A stretch of DNA of 64,000 nucleotides, taken from NCBI RefSeq assembly GCF_000016285.1, contig NC_011981.1, forward strand, positions 124,001 to 188,000. The letters run 5' to 3'. This DNA is from Allorhizobium ampelinum S4. Lineage in GTDB: Bacteria > Pseudomonadota > Alphaproteobacteria > Rhizobiales > Rhizobiaceae. Positions 62,111 through 64,000 of the stretch are shown here, in pieces; position 1 is the stretch's first letter; every line of letters starts with the position of its first letter. Position numbers and translations under genes: made by a program. The notes under the pieces were generated by a model that worked only from the letters and a program-made list of their open reading frames with translations, ran no database searches and was not told where the DNA came from.

Positions 62111-63280
62111 TCAGAGCCGCAACCCGGCCTGTTTCAACAGCGGCAAAATGCGTTCCGCAAAATAATCGAGATCGTCGCGGAAATCGTAGAAATTCAGCTG
62201 AATGCCATCAATTCCGGCCCTGTGCAGGGCCAGCAATTGGTCCACCACCTGTTCCGGTGAGCCGATGATTTCAATATTGCCACCCAGATTGCGGCCTTGC
62301 TTGTGGCGCGGATCGCCACGGCCACGCCATGCATGGGCATCGCTTTCATAATTGTTGGTGGCAAAGGCACGGGTGCCTTGTTGTGGCTTGCCTGCCTCAA
62401 TTGCGTCGGCATAGGCGAAGGCTTCTGCCTCAGTATCGCGGCTCACCACAATCGGGTTGATGATGGTTTTGACCCGGCGACCATAGGAGGCGGCGCGGGT
62501 TTTGATGGCGGCGATATGGTCGGGCAGGGTTTCCAACGCACTCTCAATATGCGCGCCGCCCGGCGAGGTCACAAAGACAAGATCGGAATGGCGGGCGGCA
62601 AAATCGATCCCGGCTGGTGAGCCGGTGGCGGTGACCAAAGGCGGCCTGCCAAATTCAGGCTTCGGCGTGATCCAGCCGTTGTTGACGGCCCAGGGGTTGA
62701 GTTTGCCTTCATAGGAGAAGTTCTCGGTCTCGCTCCAGAGGCGATTCAGCACATGGAACAGCTCAGATGCCATGTCATAGCGCTTGTCGTGCTCAATGCG
62801 CTGCCAGCCGAACATTTCATGCTCAATAGCACGGTGTCCGGTGACGATATTGATGCCCCAGCGCCCCTTGGCGATATGATCCAGCGTTGCGCCATATTTG
62901 GCCAGATGCAGTGGGTGCAGCGGGCCATAGAGCACATGGATGGTGGAGATCAGCAGGATATTGGTGGTGATGGCTGCCATGGCCCCCAGCGCAATAAAGC
63001 TGTCCAGCGATGCCTCGCCGTCATAGCCGCCTTTGGGCAGCCATTGGGTGCGGCTGAAGGCAATTTCAAAGCCCAGCGCATCGGCCTTTTTCACCACTTC
63101 GGCATTGTAATCAAAGGTCCAGCTATTGCTGGTGGGCAGGCTGGAAAAATTGATATCCTGCAAATTGAGAAACAGGCCCAACATCAATGGTTGGCGCACT
63201 GCCCGGCTGAGGGGGCTGTTTTCAAAATCCAGCGGACCTTTCAAATCGGGTTCTTTTGCGCTTTCAGCGATTAGTGCCAT
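62111..63280 (-). CDS. LLM-class flavin-dependent monooxygenase (SfnG/RutA-like subgroup)
   Basis: Luciferase-like enzyme of 389 residues: WTFDYNAEVVKKADALGFEI, FSRTQWLPKGGYDGEASLDS, LDHIAKGRWGINIVTGHRAI, FGWQRIEHDKRYDMASELFH and the C-terminal GIDGIQLNFYDFRDDLDYFA. The DYN...AExxGF opening and terminal FYDF region resemble SfnG (dimethylsulfone monooxygenase) and RutA. Start 63280 has an AGGAG site; the frame extends to 63403 without one. No cysteine. It is the first gene of the minus-strand operon with the M20 deacylase. Substrate could be a sulfone. Confidence 0.85.
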   Translation of the reverse strand: MALIAESAKEPDLKGPLDFENSPLSRAVRQPLMLGLFLNLQDINFSSLPTSNSWTFDYNAEVVKKADALGFEIAFSRTQWLPKGGYDGEASLDSFIALGAMAAITTNILLISTIHVLYGPLHPLHLAKYGATLDHIAKGRWGINIVTGHRAIEHEMFGWQRIEHDKRYDMASELFHVLNRLWSETENFSYEGKLNPWAVNNGWITPKPEFGRPPLVTATGSPAGIDFAARHSDLVFVTSPGGAHIESALETLPDHIAAIKTRAASYGRRVKTIINPIVVSRDTEAEAFAYADAIEAGKPQQGTRAFATNNYESDAHAWRGRGDPRHKQGRNLGGNIEIIGSPEQVVDQLLALHRAGIDGIQLNFYDFRDDLDYFAERILPLLKQAGLRL

Positions 63281-63527
63281 GTGGTTTCTCCTGTTTCTTT
63301 CGGCCAACCAGGCAGGGTGGCAAATTCCTCGCCATGGGAAGGGGGGCTGCGGATGGCCTGCTGGCGGGCAAACCTGTTTTGACCCAGCCGAGCTTGTCCA
63401 CACCAGAAAGTGGTGGTGGAGCCTGGTCTTGGATGTATGAAACGGCTTGCGGTTGGGCGTCTTGGCTTGCTGACAAAATACTCAAGGCTGTATGTCCCGG
63501 CTTTAATCTCAAGCGAAAAGGGTATTT

Positions 63528-63548
63528 AAAAAATGATATAATATATAG
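63528..63548 (-). promoter_or_regulatory. Candidate shared operator site (CTAT-type) upstream of the SfnG-like operon
   Basis: Read on the minus strand: CTATATATTATATCATTTTT. It is nearly identical in its first 15 bases to the site at 37517-37537. It is 248 bases from the start codon, farther than the other sites. Confidence 0.35.
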
Positions 63549-63916
63549 AATTTATGTACTAAATGCAGCTTATTGAGAAATATAACTCCCAATTGGGAGC
63601 CATGGGGCGATCAATTTTTTCCGCGATCTGTCTTGAAGGGCTCGGCACGTGCGCTTGCTGCGCCGCTGGAATTCATGTTTGGGCCACTGAATTATGCCGC
63701 ACATGACCGTGGCGTGATTGGAAACGAACGATCAAAATTATGGCGAGGCGTGTCAAATCCGTATCATGGCGGAGCCTGGTTGATCATTCAGGATTGAAGA
63801 CACCATGAAGCCGCCAAGCCGGTAAATTTATCAGCTATTACCCGAGGATAAAGCAGCGCGGCGACAGCGCTTGACAACGATCAATTAACTTGAGCGCCAA
63901 GTGCGGCAACTTTTTT

Positions 63917-63937
63917 CTATATTTTCCATAGAATCAG
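63917..63937 (+). promoter_or_regulatory. Candidate shared operator site (CTAT-type) near window end
   Basis: CTATATTTTCCATAGAATCA; the CTAT and ATAG ends form a short inverted repeat around a 7-base centre. The gene it might control lies beyond base 64000. Confidence 0.3.
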
Positions 63938-64000
63938 ATGGGTTTTTCTTCTGTTCCGTCCAATCGCCACCTATCCTTATGTTTTGGAAAAGAAAAATGC

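Larger units (their letters stand above)
63281..64000. other. Long intergenic region at window end, promoter of the SfnG-like operon
   Basis: 720 bases with no convincing gene. It holds an AT-rich block (63520-63560) probably bearing the promoter of the minus-strand operon, a perfect 14-base palindrome CTCCCAATTGGGAG (63586-63599), and a second AT-rich block near 63915-63937 probably belonging to a rightward gene beyond the window. An open frame at 63573-63797 begins with TTG, has no SD and shows no recognisable family. Confidence 0.5.

Noticed and set aside
63573..63797. 74-codon open frame starting with TTG near the window end
   Set aside because: No SD, odd composition and no recognisable family; it overlaps the 14-base palindrome.
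1..64000. IS elements, integrases, tRNA genes, rRNA genes, CRISPR arrays, replication or conjugation genes
   Set aside because: None were recognised on either strand; the repeated sequences found are short intergenic palindromes and paralogous transporter genes.

Overview
The window looks like a plasmid or accessory-chromosome segment from a rhizobial alphaproteobacterium, closest in character to Agrobacterium/Allorhizobium vitis. The reasons are the GC-rich coding style, rhizobial-type palindromic intergenic repeats (two copies), and members of families that I recall being named after A. vitis loci (Avi_7169 and Avi_7170 families). I found no tRNA, rRNA, IS element, phage gene or CRISPR array.

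Almost all of the 64 kb is devoted to uptake and oxidative breakdown of organosulfur compounds or related small organics. I count seven ABC importer systems, eleven exported binding proteins, nine luciferase-like (LLM) flavin monooxygenases, three DszC/SfnB-like flavin monooxygenases of acyl-CoA dehydrogenase fold, one DszB-like sulfinate desulfinase, one nitroreductase, one aldo/keto reductase, one 2OG-Fe(II)-type oxygenase with an altered metal motif, one GNAT acetyltransferase and one M20 deacylase.

Layout. (A) 1-7483 (+): branched-chain-type (HAAT) importer with tandem binding proteins, then a DszC-like enzyme. (B) 7638-10355 (+): tauABC-like importer. (C) 20089-10438 (-): nine-gene operon with a peptide-type importer, an LLM enzyme, two AhpD/CMD-fold proteins, the 2OG-type oxygenase and an SsuD-like monooxygenase. 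(D) 20522-31235: divergon with binding protein, DszB-like and DszC-like genes on the minus strand, and importer, aldo/keto reductase and DszC-like genes on the plus strand. (E) 37453-31286 (-): peptide-type importer plus nitroreductase. (F) 42649-37669 (-): ssu-type importer with two permeases plus a DszA/NtaA-type LLM. (G) 52063-42775 (-): LLM, two tandem binding proteins, importer, LLM. (H) 52317-56416 (+): GNAT plus three LLM genes. (I) 63280-57186 (-): LLM, M20 deacylase, two orphan binding proteins and a CxxC thioredoxin-like protein.

The strongest observation is compositional. Eight of the eleven binding proteins (about 3,800 residues) and four of the monooxygenases contain no cysteine and no methionine after their start residues. 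This is what is expected of proteins made in bulk during sulfur starvation, and it supports reading the whole window as a sulfur-scavenging island. The best candidate for an undescribed system is the divergon in D, with a DszB-like protein whose only cysteine aligns with the DszB nucleophile, translationally coupled to a DszC-like monooxygenase.
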